This document shows, in pieces, positions 1 to 10,749 of a stretch of 64,000 nt of DNA (positions are counted from its first letter, which is position 1; every line of letters starts with the position of its first letter). Source of the DNA: Leguminivora glycinivorella. Taxonomy: Eukaryota; Arthropoda; Insecta; Lepidoptera; Tortricidae. Position numbers and translations under genes: made by a program. The notes beneath the pieces are model-generated. The model worked only from the letters and a program-made list of their open reading frames with translations. It made no database searches and was not told the DNA's origin. The stretch covers positions 20,259,772 through 20,323,771 of the forward strand of contig NC_062987.1 in the NCBI RefSeq assembly GCF_023078275.1, given 5' to 3'.

Positions 1-132
1 CCGATTTAGATTAATTTTTTTTGTCTGAAAGCTGAGTTAGTCGGGAGTGTTCTTAGCCATGTTTCATGAAAATCGATCAACTATGTCGCAGTCGGGGGTT
101 TTTTCAAAATTTTAATTTTGTGGTTAGGTTAT
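1..132 (+). repeat. GTCT-microsatellite-associated repeat (family A), 3' part
   Basis: This is the downstream half of a lepidopteran repeat whose fuller copies occur at 42633, 43281, 47127, 49781 and 20647. It carries the shared blocks GAGTTAGTCGGGAGTGTTCT and CATGTTTCATGAAAATCG and ends in GTGGTTAGGTTATT. The window edge removes the GTCT microsatellite half. No coding capacity is visible. It resembles MINE-type repeats described from Lepidoptera, but the family name is from memory and unverified. Confidence 0.75.
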
Positions 133-360
133 TAGGATAGGTTAGAGATGCTAAAAACCTTAAGTAACGTGCCAAAGAGAAAAGTCGGGAAGGAAGTGCA
201 AGTCCGTGACTTTGACACGGACAATGCCTCAACCTTTGTGTGCAGGAAGTGCAAGTGAAAGGAATAATCGTCGGCAGCCTATCATTTCTGTAATGCCACC
301 GCAACCTTACTGCTGTGACGTTCCAGAGTAAAAGAATAAAATGCAATATTTTTTTTTTTA

Positions 361-507
361 AATAGCCTATAGTGTGTCCCACTGCTGGGCAAAGGCCTCC
401 CCTGTTTTCCGTCACTCGTCACGGCTCTGTGCATGCTCTCGCCAGCCGCCACAAAATGAGTCCAGGTCTTTCCGCCATCTCATCTTTGGTCTACCTCGGC
501 CTCTGGT
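361..507 (-). pseudogene. LINE ORF2 C-terminal fragment (RTE-like)
   Basis: Read on the minus strand, this gives RGRGRPKMRWRKDLDSFCGG, then an in-frame stop, then GEAFAQQWDT. This is the typical end of RTE-like non-LTR reverse transcriptases and closely parallels the fragment ending at 24437. The stop and the lack of anything upstream make it a dead 5'-truncated copy. An A-run follows its 3' end (T-run at about 350-360 on the plus strand). The open frame that continues to the left is not gene-like. Confidence 0.75.
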
Positions 508-599
508 AATTAATTTTATTAATATTATTTATTAATTTTAAATACTGTATTTAACGAAGCAATTGTTTTTTGTATTAGCACTTCAATATCATTTGCATG

Positions 600-784
600 A
601 ATTTCTGGTTGTTTAGCATTTTGTTAAAGCATGAATTATATCTTGTAATTACGCATGATTAATATAAGAAAATAGTCGTACGCCATCAGGAAAAACATAG
701 TGTTACTGACATATTTATTTATAAGACCAAATTTTTGTACTACCTATGTTTAACGAATAAAATATTCTGATTCTGATTCTGAAT
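600..784 (+). mobile_element. Non-LTR retrotransposon 3' end with TTCTGA tail
   Basis: A polyadenylation-like AATAAAAT is followed by a short tandem tail of TTCTGA units. Such tails are common at 3' ends of insect CR1/Jockey-like LINEs. No coding sequence remains. The upstream limit is a guess. Confidence 0.5.
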
Positions 785-851
785 AGGTACAAAAACTTTA
801 CACGAAGGTACTTACTGTGAGCTGCAAATTATGAATTAAATCTTATTCTTG

Positions 852-934
852 TGCCAAGAGTGGCACTGAAGCTTTAGTAGTTTCATGTGCTCTGCCTACC
901 CCTTTATGGGATACATGCGTGATTGTATGTATGT
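852..934 (+). mobile_element. Retroposon 3' end with TATG tail
   Basis: It contains GCCAAGAGTGGCACTGAAG, TGTGCTCTGCCTACCCC and a GTATGTATGTA tail, matching the ends of copies at 46243 and 63878. It runs directly into a minus-strand fragment of a second retroposon. Only the last ~80 bp survive here. Confidence 0.6.
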
Positions 935-1118
935 AACTACAAAATACACAAGTAAGAAAACAAAAACAGCAAATAAAAGAAATTAAACATATAAGTTACC
1001 ACGAAATGGTCCCGACTAAGCATAAAAAGCTAACCCGAGGGTCGGCGCTGGTCTTCCCTCGGGGCCATTTTATTGGTCACGAACACAGCTGTACGACGCG
1101 GACCTGTGCCACAGGTTA
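935..1118 (-). mobile_element. Retroposon 3' region, inverted relative to the copy at 62664
   Basis: On the minus strand it holds GTCCCGACTAAG-type sequence, the ACCACGAAATGG block and a T-rich stretch. The same blocks occur in plus orientation at 62664-62850, where they end in AATAAATA and a TTGA tandem tail. The tail is missing here because another element abuts it. No ORF is visible. Confidence 0.6.
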
Positions 1119-1136
1119 TTAATAAGCTACTAACAT

Positions 1137-1415
1137 ACGCGTCGCTCGTAGCTATCTATCTCTATCGCTCTTGCGTATTGGCGCGACAGAGCCAGACTAA
1201 TACGTATCGTTTTCGTTTCGCGTCGCAGAAATGCCATTCGGCTACGGGGCCTGTGTGCGTAACCAAATGGCACAAACGCTCACGAAACGCTCACGAAACG
1301 AAACGCTAGTAGATATCTATCCCTATCGCTCTTGCGTATTGGCGCGACAGTGCCGGACTACGTTTCGTTTTCGTTTGGCGTCGGAGAAATGCCATTCGGC
1401 TACGGGGCCTGATCT
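1137..1415 (+). repeat. Two tandem units of the GCGCGACAG repeat (family R)
   Basis: Two ~120-bp units each contain CTATCGCTCTTGCGTATTGG, CGCGACAG, TCGTTTTCGTTT and GCCATTCGGCTACGGGGCCT. They are separated by CGCTCACGAAACG repeats. Inverted copies of the same family lie at 6251 and 32395. The ORFs across it are spurious. Confidence 0.65.
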
Positions 1416-1518
1416 TTCAAAGCATATATATGACGTTCTTTGGCAAAAGGTACCATTTTTTGCAAGGTACTGCACTCCTCAAAAGACAAGAAAGGTACCT
1501 TATGGCGGTTGACGCTTA

Positions 1519-1889
1519 GGCCACATTTACACGGTGAGAGAATTCGCAAACATTGCCGAATTTGATTGTTGTGTTCGCGATGTAAGGGCCTTATCACACT
1601 TGCGATTTGGAAGCGAAGCGAACGCGCAGCGAGTCCGCTGCGAGTGCGCAGCGTATTCGCCGCGATATCCATTGCAACAGGGTTTGATTCTTCCAATGGT
1701 GCCATTATTGTTGCTTGTCCATCTGCCCACATTCGTAGATAATAAAATACTACAAATATCGACTTCAACTAAAGTGGATAAAAATTGATTTTGCTGACGA
1801 ATATTGAAATCGCCCGTAAATCGCAGCGTGATAAGGCCCTAACCAAAATCGCATGCGAGTTTTCGCGCCGCCGCCGTCTAAATGAGCCT
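1519..1889. mobile_element. TTA-flanked MITE (outer)
   Basis: Imperfect terminal inverted repeats start GGCCACATTTACACGG and end CCGTCTAAATGAGCCT, and direct TTA copies flank both sides. A 3-bp TWA duplication is typical of PIF/Harbinger-type elements. A second MITE sits inside it. No transposase is present, so it is non-autonomous. Confidence 0.65.
1586..1839. mobile_element. TAA-flanked MITE (inner, nested)
   Basis: Termini are GGGCCTTATCACACTTGCGA and the inverted TCGCAGCGTGATAAGGCCC, flanked by TAA on both sides. The 254-bp element has no ORF of note and interrupts the surrounding TTA-flanked MITE. TSD and TIR together point to a PIF/Harbinger-type MITE. Confidence 0.75.
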
Positions 1890-2194
1890 TTACGTACTAC
1901 CAAAGAGAATGGATCTAGAGTATTATTTTCAAAGTAAAATTAGAGTCACTCTGCACTTACTGCCATCCCCCGACACAATATTGAATCTTTAGAATCTCTG
2001 TTTTGTCAATTTGAGCCACATCAACCTCTACCTGACATGTGTTGATATTGAAAGATAGAGATATACCCCTTCATAAACGTACTCTAAAGTTATCAAGCCG
2101 ATAAAGTTCTTACGGGTAGATGTTTGCTATGACGCCACCCTAAGGCGGTTGAGAATTGAGGGAAGGCATGGATAAATTCGCACACGTCCAGCAG

Positions 2195-2263
2195 GCCTCC
2201 GCAGTTGGAAGCGCGATGGCCCCGGCAAGCCCAGAGGTCGCAGGTTCGAGTCCTGCCGGAGGT
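2195..2263 (+). repeat. tRNA-like sequence (pseudogene or SINE head)
   Basis: A 7-bp acceptor pairing (GCCTCCG with CGGAGGT) and a perfect T-arm (GCAGG TTCGAGT CCTGC) with a good B box are visible. The D arm is weak and I cannot form a convincing anticodon stem. It is therefore called tRNA-like and not a functional tRNA gene. A T-rich stretch follows. Confidence 0.5.
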
Positions 2264-3028
2264 GTGATTTTTTCCATTTTTCCTTTAATTTAAATATATG
2301 TAATATTGCTCGCAGACGTTTCTGTATGATAAAAAACAAATTAATGTTTGAAAATGACAAATATTAATATTAGCGCCATCTATCTGAGCGTACCCCAAAG
2401 GTGTAATGCCATCTAGGCCACTATACCTTTTTCTGTATGGTACTGAGATACGTTTTTTTCTTAGACTATCTACCTATACGGAGTTATATATGTCTTTGCT
2501 ATTACTCTAATGACGCACAAATACTAATGCGCTGCTACGAAGTGCCGACCGTCATAAGGTACCTTTTCTCGCAGAACGTCACATATGCGAAACAGTCTGC
2601 ATGACGTGTCAAAGAAAGGGATTTTATAACCTCACCACTTTAACACTGACACTTTCGCTAGCATCTGCGTTACTTACTTTTTCATCACACTCGCACTGTA
2701 ATCGTGCAATTACAACACAATTCCCACTAGGAGGTATGACAGTAGTTTTAGGGGGTTAAGGCATTTTACTATGCCTACTTGAAACTTAGACGCCTACATT
2801 ACCTACCGATTAAATGCCTACATTACCTACAATTCACTAAAACATGTAATTGTAAAATTACGAGTACCTACTAATAATGTTATCCTTAAAGTTTCAAAAT
2901 TAAGACAAGATTTGTCCATGTCGAACCCACATCAAAATGTAAAATAGTTTTGTACAAGACAACTTCCAATTTGCGTAGTAGATACTTAGTTACTTAATAT
3001 GAACAAGTAGCCAAGTAACTAAGTATAC
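2264..3028. other. Unassigned AT-rich stretch
   Basis: I see no credible ORF, RNA gene or complete repeat. Near 3029 begins CATGAAATAAAACTATGG, which matches one arm of the palindrome at 49694. Confidence 0.4.
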
Positions 3029-3050
3029 ATGAAATAAAACTATGGAAACG

Positions 3051-3585
3051 AATCTTCGCTGGTGCTCAGGTGTTGCAGAGGTGTTAAATGATAAGCGGAC
3101 TGTAGTTTAAAGCTGGTTTACTCCGAATTGTGAAAGAATACAAAGAAAGTAGTACAGTGTCGTTGGAGAGCGGAATAACGAACAGTAACAGTAAGTTTTT
3201 GAAAAGCTCTAAAAGCTGTCAAATTTGAATTTAAACATTGCCATAGGTAAAATTTGAATATAGAAACTTGAATTGCATATGTGATTTTAAACAATATTGA
3301 TATTTTATTTAAAAAATATACAAATTGAATAAATAATGAATTATTGAATTATGAATGCTAATGAATTAAAATTATAAAAATAAAACAAATGCTTTATAAA
3401 ATGCGTAATGTCAACTTCGATACAATATTTAATATTTGAATTTAAAAAATATGCAAATTGAATAAATTATTTGACAATTATTATAAATTAATTAAAATTA
3501 TTAAATGAAAATTACTGAATAATTAATAAAATGAACTAAAGAAAATAGGATCAAAAACTTGAGCGTTTTTGAACGTTTCTGAACA
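3051..3585 (-). repeat. BEL/Pao 3' LTR
   Basis: On the minus strand it starts TGTTCAGAAACG and ends CGAAGATT. It differs from the partner LTR by several substitutions and small indels, including an 8-bp TTAATATT-type difference. The insertion is therefore not recent. Confidence 0.8.
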
Positions 3586-4410
3586 TGCTCCCGCCTTGAA
3601 GTCTATGACTTCAATAATGTGTTGATAGGGAGAGGGTAGCTGATGTTGAGAGCCCGTGTGAAACCGTCGCTGCCATGGTTGCCTTCCGAAGCGTAGCTGC
3701 CGCGAACCGGTGAATACTTGAATGTTGCAATCTGTGCATGTGCATAAAAATAATGGATCGCCCTATGAGGAAATGGGAAAGGAATGAAAAAGGAATGAAT
3801 TTACGTTGAATAATAATTGCCGTTAGTTTGAATCAGTAGGTGAATGACTGAATGTGCTTGTGTGAATGTGTGTGACTAATGTGAACTGGTGTAAATGAAT
3901 CGGTGAATCCTCTAACGCCTCATGCTCTCTTGATATGGTGCCCATCAAGAGCTGCACCGTTTTCCTGTTCAAAAGAGGCCCTGCGTGAAAGAATGTGAGT
4001 CGGTAATATTTGTATATGTACACAATAATGTGATGTATAAAACTGAGCAACCCTGGACTCTCAAGAACGTGACCATAGACGAGGTTGCTCGGTGTTCCCA
4101 CCACACGATTGGGATTGCATTTGTTAATGATATAGCCAACTGTCGGCGGCTCATTCGACTTAATGGATGATGTGGATTGCTCATCAGGATCAGTTTTTGT
4201 AAACTGCTCCTCACAAGCGTCTTGTTCTGGCGCCAAGCTGTGCCTGGGACCGATTGAATCTGACTCCCTACAAACCGAGACCTGAATATTTGAATTTAAT
4301 GAAATGTCAGTAGCGGCTTTGCATATATGTGTATAAAATGTAGACTGCAGATTATTTGTTTTGCCGTCTACAATATTTTCAAAGCCTGAGTCGACACCTG
4401 GATGGTTGAA

Positions 4411-4700
4411 TTAGGCTTTGAATATGTATGAATCAGTACCTTTGCACGCTGACATACTGGCGAAGTAGACATCTTCGAAGAGTGCCCTCTCATCTCCGAT
4501 ATCTTCTCCGTTTGTGAATTCTGATAATAATATGTCTATATCAGTCTGTATTGCATCGAACTCGTCATAAATATTTCCTATCCTATCAAATCTTAATTTC
4601 AATTCAGCAAGCTGCAAATCGCTTAACTGTGGCTCGGCTGCTAAATTTGTAACAAACCTCTGAAAGGCTGTAAGTTTGCCTGTAATAATCTCACGCCTGT
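4411..4700 (-). pseudogene. BEL/Pao gag N-terminal remnant
   Basis: The minus-strand frame includes KLTAFQRFV, LAELKLRFDRIGNIYDEF and ALFEDVYFASMSACKG. This is the helical pattern at the start of BEL/Pao gag proteins (L-x-R-x-x-R-I, then a D/E-E-F-E-x-x-YF block). An in-frame stop follows almost at once and the upstream start is in another frame. Most of gag, the zinc knuckles and all of pol are absent. The rest of the interior is rich in TGAAT/ATTCA words and carries only an unrecognised open frame (3823-4236, minus). Confidence 0.6.
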
Positions 4701-5722
4701 AAGTAAGTTTGTGTAAATTTGGTCAGAAGACATTGTGACATAATAAATTAATTGAATTGCCTAAATATATAAATTTAAATAAAACGTCATGAATAAAATT
4801 TGCTATTATAAATGCTCAGGCGCTCAAACTTGTATGCAACGCAACGCTGATATGAGATGCACGTATGGTTATGTAATCACTTAATGAGTTTGTTTACACC
4901 TTACCGGCAATCTGCAGTTAGATATAAAAATTGACTCAATAACGTGTTCGCGTGAGATTATTAGTGTTTAAAATTGAAATTAGACGTGTGAATTATAGAA
5001 ATGACTGTATGATTAATGATTAAAAGTTAGGTATGAAGTTAAAAGTGTATTTGTGAATTTAAATGCTATGTATTACTACGGAATGTGTTGAAAGGTTAGG
5101 ATATGCCTACAAAAATGAATATTATGTGAATAAGTGTGAATATCTACTGTGTACTGACCAAACTGTGGCAATGAAGACAATGAATTTACTATTATGTGAA
5201 TTTGATAGAATAACTGTGAATATGAATAGGTATAATTTGAAATTAAAATGTATGAATGGATGGATGGAACAGTTGCAAAAAAAAACAAAGGAATGTGAAT
5301 TGAATAGAAGGACAAGGAACGATCTCACTATTTCGTGCTTCCTCCTTCTGCGCTGACTGCTCCTGGATCTGAATATGGATGATTGAATCTGGCTGCCGTT
5401 GCTCTCCACTGAATTGCTCCTGGATTGGTCTGGTTGGTGCTGGATGGGCTGGATTCCGTAACTGACTGACGGTTACGGTGAATTCCCACTGTAGTGGGAT
5501 GCTCCGTGTGTCCGGTGAATGCTGTTTATGAATTCACTCGTCGCTCCTGACTGATGGGACGCGATGAGTGTCAGCTCCGGAACTGGCACGTAGCTGGATG
5601 TGCCCTACGCCAACCTGGATGACCCACGGCTTCGCTGAAGAACGTCCGTTGAATATGTGGAGCTCGACTCGGTGCCACAATCTTGCCCCCTCACAATTTC
5701 GAAGGCTCGAAGGACCATAGTT

Positions 5723-6250
5723 AATCTTCGCTGGGCTCAGGTGTTGCAGAGGTGTTAAATGATAAGCGGACTGTAGTTTAAAGCTGGTTTACTCCGAATT
5801 ATGAGAAAGAACAAAGAAAGTGGTACAGTGTCGTTGGAGAGCGGAATCAACGAACAGTAACAGTAAGTTTTTGAAAAGCTCTAAAAGCTGTCAAATTTGA
5901 ATTTAAACATTGCCATAGGTAAAATTTGAATATAGAAACTTGAATTGCATATGTGATTTTAAACAATATTGATATTTTATTTAACAAATATACAAATTGA
6001 ATAAATAATGAATTATTGAATTATGAATGCTAATGAATTAAAATTATAAAAATAAAACAAATGCTTTATAAAATGCGTAATGTCAACTTCGATACAATAT
6101 TTGAATTTAAAAAATATGCAAATTGAATATATTATTTGACAATTATTATAAATTAATTAAAATTATTAAATGAAAATTACTGAATAATTAATAAAATGAA
6201 CTAAAGAAAATAGGATCAAAAACTTGAGCGTTTTTGAACGTTTCTGAACA
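5723..6250 (-). repeat. BEL/Pao 5' LTR
   Basis: This is the partner of the LTR at 3051 with the same termini. Internal differences include one-base indels near both ends and the 8-bp length difference. Confidence 0.8.
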
Positions 6251-6300
6251 CATCTGGCTCAGTCGCGCCAATACGCAAGAGCGATAGAGATAGATGTCTA
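6251..6300 (-). repeat. Family R fragment
   Basis: It contains CGCGCCAATACGCAAGAGCG and a GATAGAGATAGAT block, the reverse complement of the units at 1137. It directly abuts the BEL/Pao LTR. Confidence 0.6.
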
Positions 6301-7961
6301 CGAAAGAGATATTAACGTGAGCACCCCTTGACCACGAACCCTGTAAAAGGCTCCAAAACTCAGAGCACATAGTACTCCGCCGGTTGACGTATCCCAGTTG
6401 TTAGTCCATTGAGCATACAGAATGAACTTTTACGCTAGTGACTGTCATATTATGATTACTCACGTAAAGTCTTTCTTTGTCCTACCCTTATCCCAGTCTA
6501 TCTGGGGTCGGGTCTTCCCGTACATTTGCACGTAAAGTATTTAGCTGTGAAGTTAGGAACGTATTAAAACTCGGTGTGAATACGTTAGTAACTTGTGGTA
6601 CCGATGAAAATTTTAGTACATGTGCGTTTCCGCTTGAAGCGCCGTTCAGTTTTTCCATATATTTTCCGTAACTTTCACTGAAAACATAACGTATTTTTTA
6701 ACTTCAAAAAGTCATGGTAGCCCTACAGTTGTCGCTGTCGTGGAAATGGAAATGGATCTCTATTTTTTTTTTGTTTACCTATACCAATTTGTTTTGTCAT
6801 GCCCGGATGTCCGTCGGTTTTTCCAGTAGGTAGAACAACGCGTCAAGATTGTATAGTGTTTTTCTTACGCTAAAAACAATGGGTAGATATTAGACATACA
6901 CGGTGAAACATGAGTAAACCGAATAATTTTAACAGCGTATTCCTCACCTTATTAGATGAGTAAAATGTCATATAAACTTTTCTGGATTTAGCCTACTTTC
7001 AGAGTTATAAGCATTTAATAAATTACAATTACTTATTATTTCTCAGAATAAAAATTTTGATGGCAATGATGCCGTTATCGGACATATTCTAACTATCCTC
7101 GTTGATAGATGTCAAAAAATAACTAGTTAACATTGAAAAAAAAAATTTTTTAGAAAAAAAATGTTAATTTTTATTTCAAGTGCCAGGTTTACGTATAAAA
7201 TTTACTTGTTATGTGAAAATACATCCAAAAAATATAAAAAAAATTTTTTTTGTCGAAATTTGCTTGACGTCATATTACATTTTATCTTTATTTTGCCCTC
7301 CGAAATCCCTCATGTTACACCGTTGTACTAGAATGAATGTATTGACATAATGACAATATACTTAGCACATCGAAGGCGATTAACCTCTCGCTAAAATGTA
7401 CTCGTCTCATGCAAATTGACTTCCAAGTATAACACTTTAAAATAATATTTACTCTGGACCGGATCTGTTCGCATCAAAATTTGGTAACTTGGTAACACAT
7501 TGAATGGTCACATGAACTCAAACCATTTCATATTTAAAGTTGTACACTTTTTTTATGTTTAGTAAAAAAAACTAAAACTGAGTAAGCGCGCAAATCATTA
7601 TTTTCTCTTTGAAAAAATGTCTTATAAATCTAAAATATTTTTATCTTATTTGTAATCATTATCTGAGTCAATGCGCTCCGTCCATGTCTTAAGTAAGTAC
7701 AAGAAAAATGTAGCTCAAGACTTTTGGACGTCAAAAGTTCTTGACCGTTGTCTGAAAAATATCTTGGAAATTGCACTACCTTTATTTAAAGTCACATACA
7801 GGTCGAACGCGATTAATTAACATTATTTTACCTTTGTTCCCAACGTTTCGGCCAGGTTGCACTGGCCGTGGTCGCGGAGAACTTAAAGTGTTATATTGAA
7901 CTACCTTGTTAATCTTACGTAACATTTAACATTAAAACCTGTCATTTTAAAAATAGGTAAT
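6301..7961. other. Unassigned stretch, partly low complexity
   Basis: No gene is supported. About 7120-7270 is dominated by A and T runs. A GTCGGGTCTTCCCG-containing segment near 6500 is GC-richer but shows no recognised signal. Confidence 0.4.
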
Positions 7962-7963
7962 TA

Positions 7964-8786
7964 AGGTAAAATACCCCATAATGGACGGTGATGCCATTAT
8001 GGACAAAAAAACACAAATCCTTAAAAATGAGTATCTAAAATTAGTTTCTAATAACTGACGGCTATGTACCATAAACTAGAGTTGTAGAGCTGTTTCATTT
8101 TGAAGTTTCAATTAATTCGGTTATTTCTGAAGGTTTTGGCGACAAGATGAAATTCACCAGTTTACTGAAAAAAATATCAAGACGAATTCTTAGTAATGTT
8201 GCTAAGAAAGTTGAGTTCATGTATAAAATAATAAAAAATGAATACTCGGTGTAAACTTGAATGCGTTTTACTTCCTGCATTAAGCATGAGATAAGGTATA
8301 AAACATACTAGTTTGTTGCTCCAAAAATATAAAGAAATGGCGTTATTTTGCGAGTGTCCATTACTGGAACCGAAAAACTGCGTACCTCCTATTATGGACA
8401 AGGAACAATTTACAAAACCAAAACTTACAAGAAACAATCCTATGTTAAAATAACCCAAACTAATTGTATTTCTGGTATATAAAATTGACTCATTGAGTAT
8501 CAGTTGGCTTTAAAAGTAAAATTTTAAACTTATTTCACTGTCCATAATGGGGGATCCATTACTGGAGAACTGCCGTCCATAATTGGAGAAAAAACACCTA
8601 GTTTTAATTTGTTAACTATGAAGAAACCAATAGGAGTATCTATTCTGCAATACGCTTGAAATGTAAAAGAAGGATAGGACATTCAAGATTTAACACGCTT
8701 AGCGGTAGAATTTTTACATTTATCAGTGAAATATCAAAAACAGGCGAAATTTTTTCTTAAACTGTCCATGATTGGGTCCGTTACCT
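7964..8786. mobile_element. TA-flanked DNA element with TCCATAATGG motifs (copy 1)
   Basis: Ends are AGGTAAAATACCCCATAATG and the inverted GGGTCCGTTACCT, flanked by TA on each side. A second copy occurs at 33527. The near-palindromic word TCCATNATGG or TCCATTACTGGA recurs through the ~820 bp. No transposase is recognisable. A TA duplication suggests Tc1/mariner-type mobilisation, by inference. Confidence 0.65.
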
Positions 8787-8788
8787 TA

Positions 8789-9268
8789 TAAGAGTGTAAC
8801 ATCGATTGTACGCGGTTCTGTATGCCTCTTAACAATCTGATGGCACTTACCTCCTTTTTTGGACATGTGTTGAGATCGGACGACGTTCTAACTAATATTT
8901 TATTCAAATACTTATGTAAATCTCATTCTATAAGTTATTCAAGGAGTTACTAAGAAAATTATTAAACATACAAGTAAGTTAGGGTTATTAAAGCTATCAT
9001 TAACGCGACTATAGCGTTGAGTGATACATTTTATTTCTTTATATGTAACTTAAATATAGAAGTGATAGAAGACGTTTATGCCTGGGGAAGAAATTACACA
9101 ACTATTTTTATATCATGTATTCGAACTCAGGGAAGGACCATCGACCCACTATGCCAGACCAATTGTTACAATGTTACATAATATATACAAGTACATAAAC
9201 TCACGCCTGTATTGCCAAATGGGGTATAAAGAACATTCTACAAATAAGAGCAAACTGCTCAAGTTTCA
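8789..9268. other. Unassigned AT-rich stretch
   Basis: No credible coding region, RNA or repeat boundary was found. Confidence 0.4.
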
Positions 9269-9374
9269 GTTTTCACATCCGATCCGATATCCGATGAAAA
9301 ATCAAAGATGGCGACTGAAATGTATGGAATATCGGTTTTACAACCGATATCGGATCGGATAATGTGAAACGCAC
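9269..9374. mobile_element. Palindromic TWA MITE (family H), degenerate copy
   Basis: The right arm keeps GATATCGGATCGGATAATGT and the GCAC end with TTA after it. The left arm is eroded. It is the most divergent of eight copies in the window. Confidence 0.7.
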
Positions 9375-9377
9375 TTA

Positions 9378-10000
9378 CAATTAAGGGGTTGAAAGAAAAC
9401 AAAAAGTGATAGTCCAGTAACAGGTGGGGGTGGTAAAATTCCTTATATTAATTTGTAGTATATTTTAACAATAAAACTCCCATGAGACAATAAACATATT
9501 ACAATTATTTGAGTAACCCGCCTATAACATTTTTTGTATCTTTTCCACCTCATTAACCCGTGCCAAATGAACAAAAACCCAATAAAACCAATCCACTGCC
9601 CTACATTGCGTAATCGTTCATAAACAACCGAAATCGCGACCGTGACCGCAGTAAGAGTAACAACACTTTCGCTCGTTGCGCAACTTCCGAACGTACCCTT
9701 ATAAAAAAAAAATACCGTGTCTATGCTACATTAAAGTTTCGATTCTCTTGGCACGCATCTGCTTTGGACGCGCGTTCTGAATTCGAATCTAATGCATAAT
9801 ATTTAGAGTAAATTTTGAGGGAAATGATATAGCGAAATGATTATAATAATTATGCAGTTTATGATAATAGTCGCGGAAGTGGCGATTTGTTTTCTATGTC
9901 GAGATTAAAATGTGATAAAGAGAATGAGGTGCTAAGATGAGATCTGTAGATAAGAAAAAAAATGCAGTTTATGAATTATTGTCATTATTGACGTACTATG
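9378..10000. other. Unassigned stretch
   Basis: The DNA is AT-rich with one GC-richer patch around 9630-9690. I see no ORF, splice-site pair or repeat that I can name. Confidence 0.4.
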
Positions 10001-10004
10001 TATA

Positions 10005-10280
10005 TAGGGTGTCCTTAAAACCAACGCCAAAACGAACAGGGGTGATAGGACATAGGTGCATTCATACGACAAGCTATCACATTATGCGAATTTGACCTTA
10101 ATTAAAATGTCATAGATTTCGAGATATTACTTTACTTTTTGCCATACTAATATCTCCCTCAGCCAATATCTCAAAAACCATGGCATTTTCATAGTCAAAT
10201 TTGCATAATGTGATAGATAACTAATATTATGTCAGCGATCACCCCTTTTCGTTTTGGCGTTGGTTTACGGGACACCCCGT
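10005..10280. mobile_element. Palindromic MITE with GGGTGTCC ends
   Basis: The arms AGGGTGTCC...CCAACGCCAAAACGAA and TTCGTTTTGGCGTTGG...GGACACCCC are inverted over about 40 bp. TA-rich flanks suggest a mariner-type duplication. The copia element has inserted immediately at its right edge. Confidence 0.65.
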
Positions 10281-10286
10281 ATGTAT

Positions 10287-10494
10287 AGTTGGAAATATCC
10301 GTGGACACAGTAAATAAAATACTAGATAGTTTTCCAATGTATATTTGTGCCGACCGCACAGGCAAACGAACTGAACCAAACTGACATGTTTACATTGTGT
10401 GACATTGTCTAGAAGACGATTCTATTCAACCAGTAGAGTTTATAATGGTGCACATACGAACTTCATAGTTAATAAACTTACGTAGGTTCTAACA
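10287..10494 (-). repeat. Copia 3' LTR
   Basis: It appears identical to the 5' LTR and is preceded on the minus strand by the purine-rich AAGGGCCAA. The flanking TGTAT lies just outside. Confidence 0.95.
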
Positions 10495-10749
10495 TTGGCC
10501 CTTGAACCAATATAAACTCATGTACATCACATACATTAAACACATAGTAATCTAAGCAAATACATTAGACACATCCGCTGTCTAAAAACAAAACATTACC
10601 TACAACACAAAAATAGGCATAGCAAAGGTATCAGTAAATTTCGTAAAGTATCCGTAACATATAAAACTACAAATAGTCAAAACATACATGAAACGGATCT
10701 AAAACAAACTATACCTTCACAAGTATATAGTATATTGCTTAGAGTCAAG

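Larger units (their letters stand above)
3051..6250 (-). mobile_element. Degenerate BEL/Pao-like LTR retrotransposon
   Basis: Two similar ~530-bp direct repeats bound a 2.1-kb interior. In minus orientation the 5' LTR is followed by a block beginning ATGGTCCTTCGAGCC, and the 3' LTR is preceded by a purine-rich GGCGGGAGCA, both as I know them from BEL/Pao elements. A gag N-terminal remnant supports this. No protease, reverse transcriptase or integrase is recognisable, so it is non-autonomous or internally deleted. The flanks (AAACG and CATCT) do not form a target duplication. Confidence 0.75.

Noticed and set aside
2195..2263. Functional tRNA gene
   Set aside because: Acceptor and T-arm pair well but D and anticodon arms do not. 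It is kept as tRNA-like only.
3823..4236. 137-residue minus-strand ORF as a gene
   Set aside because: It lies in the interior of a degenerate BEL/Pao element, has no recognisable domain and is compatible with leftover or chance reading.
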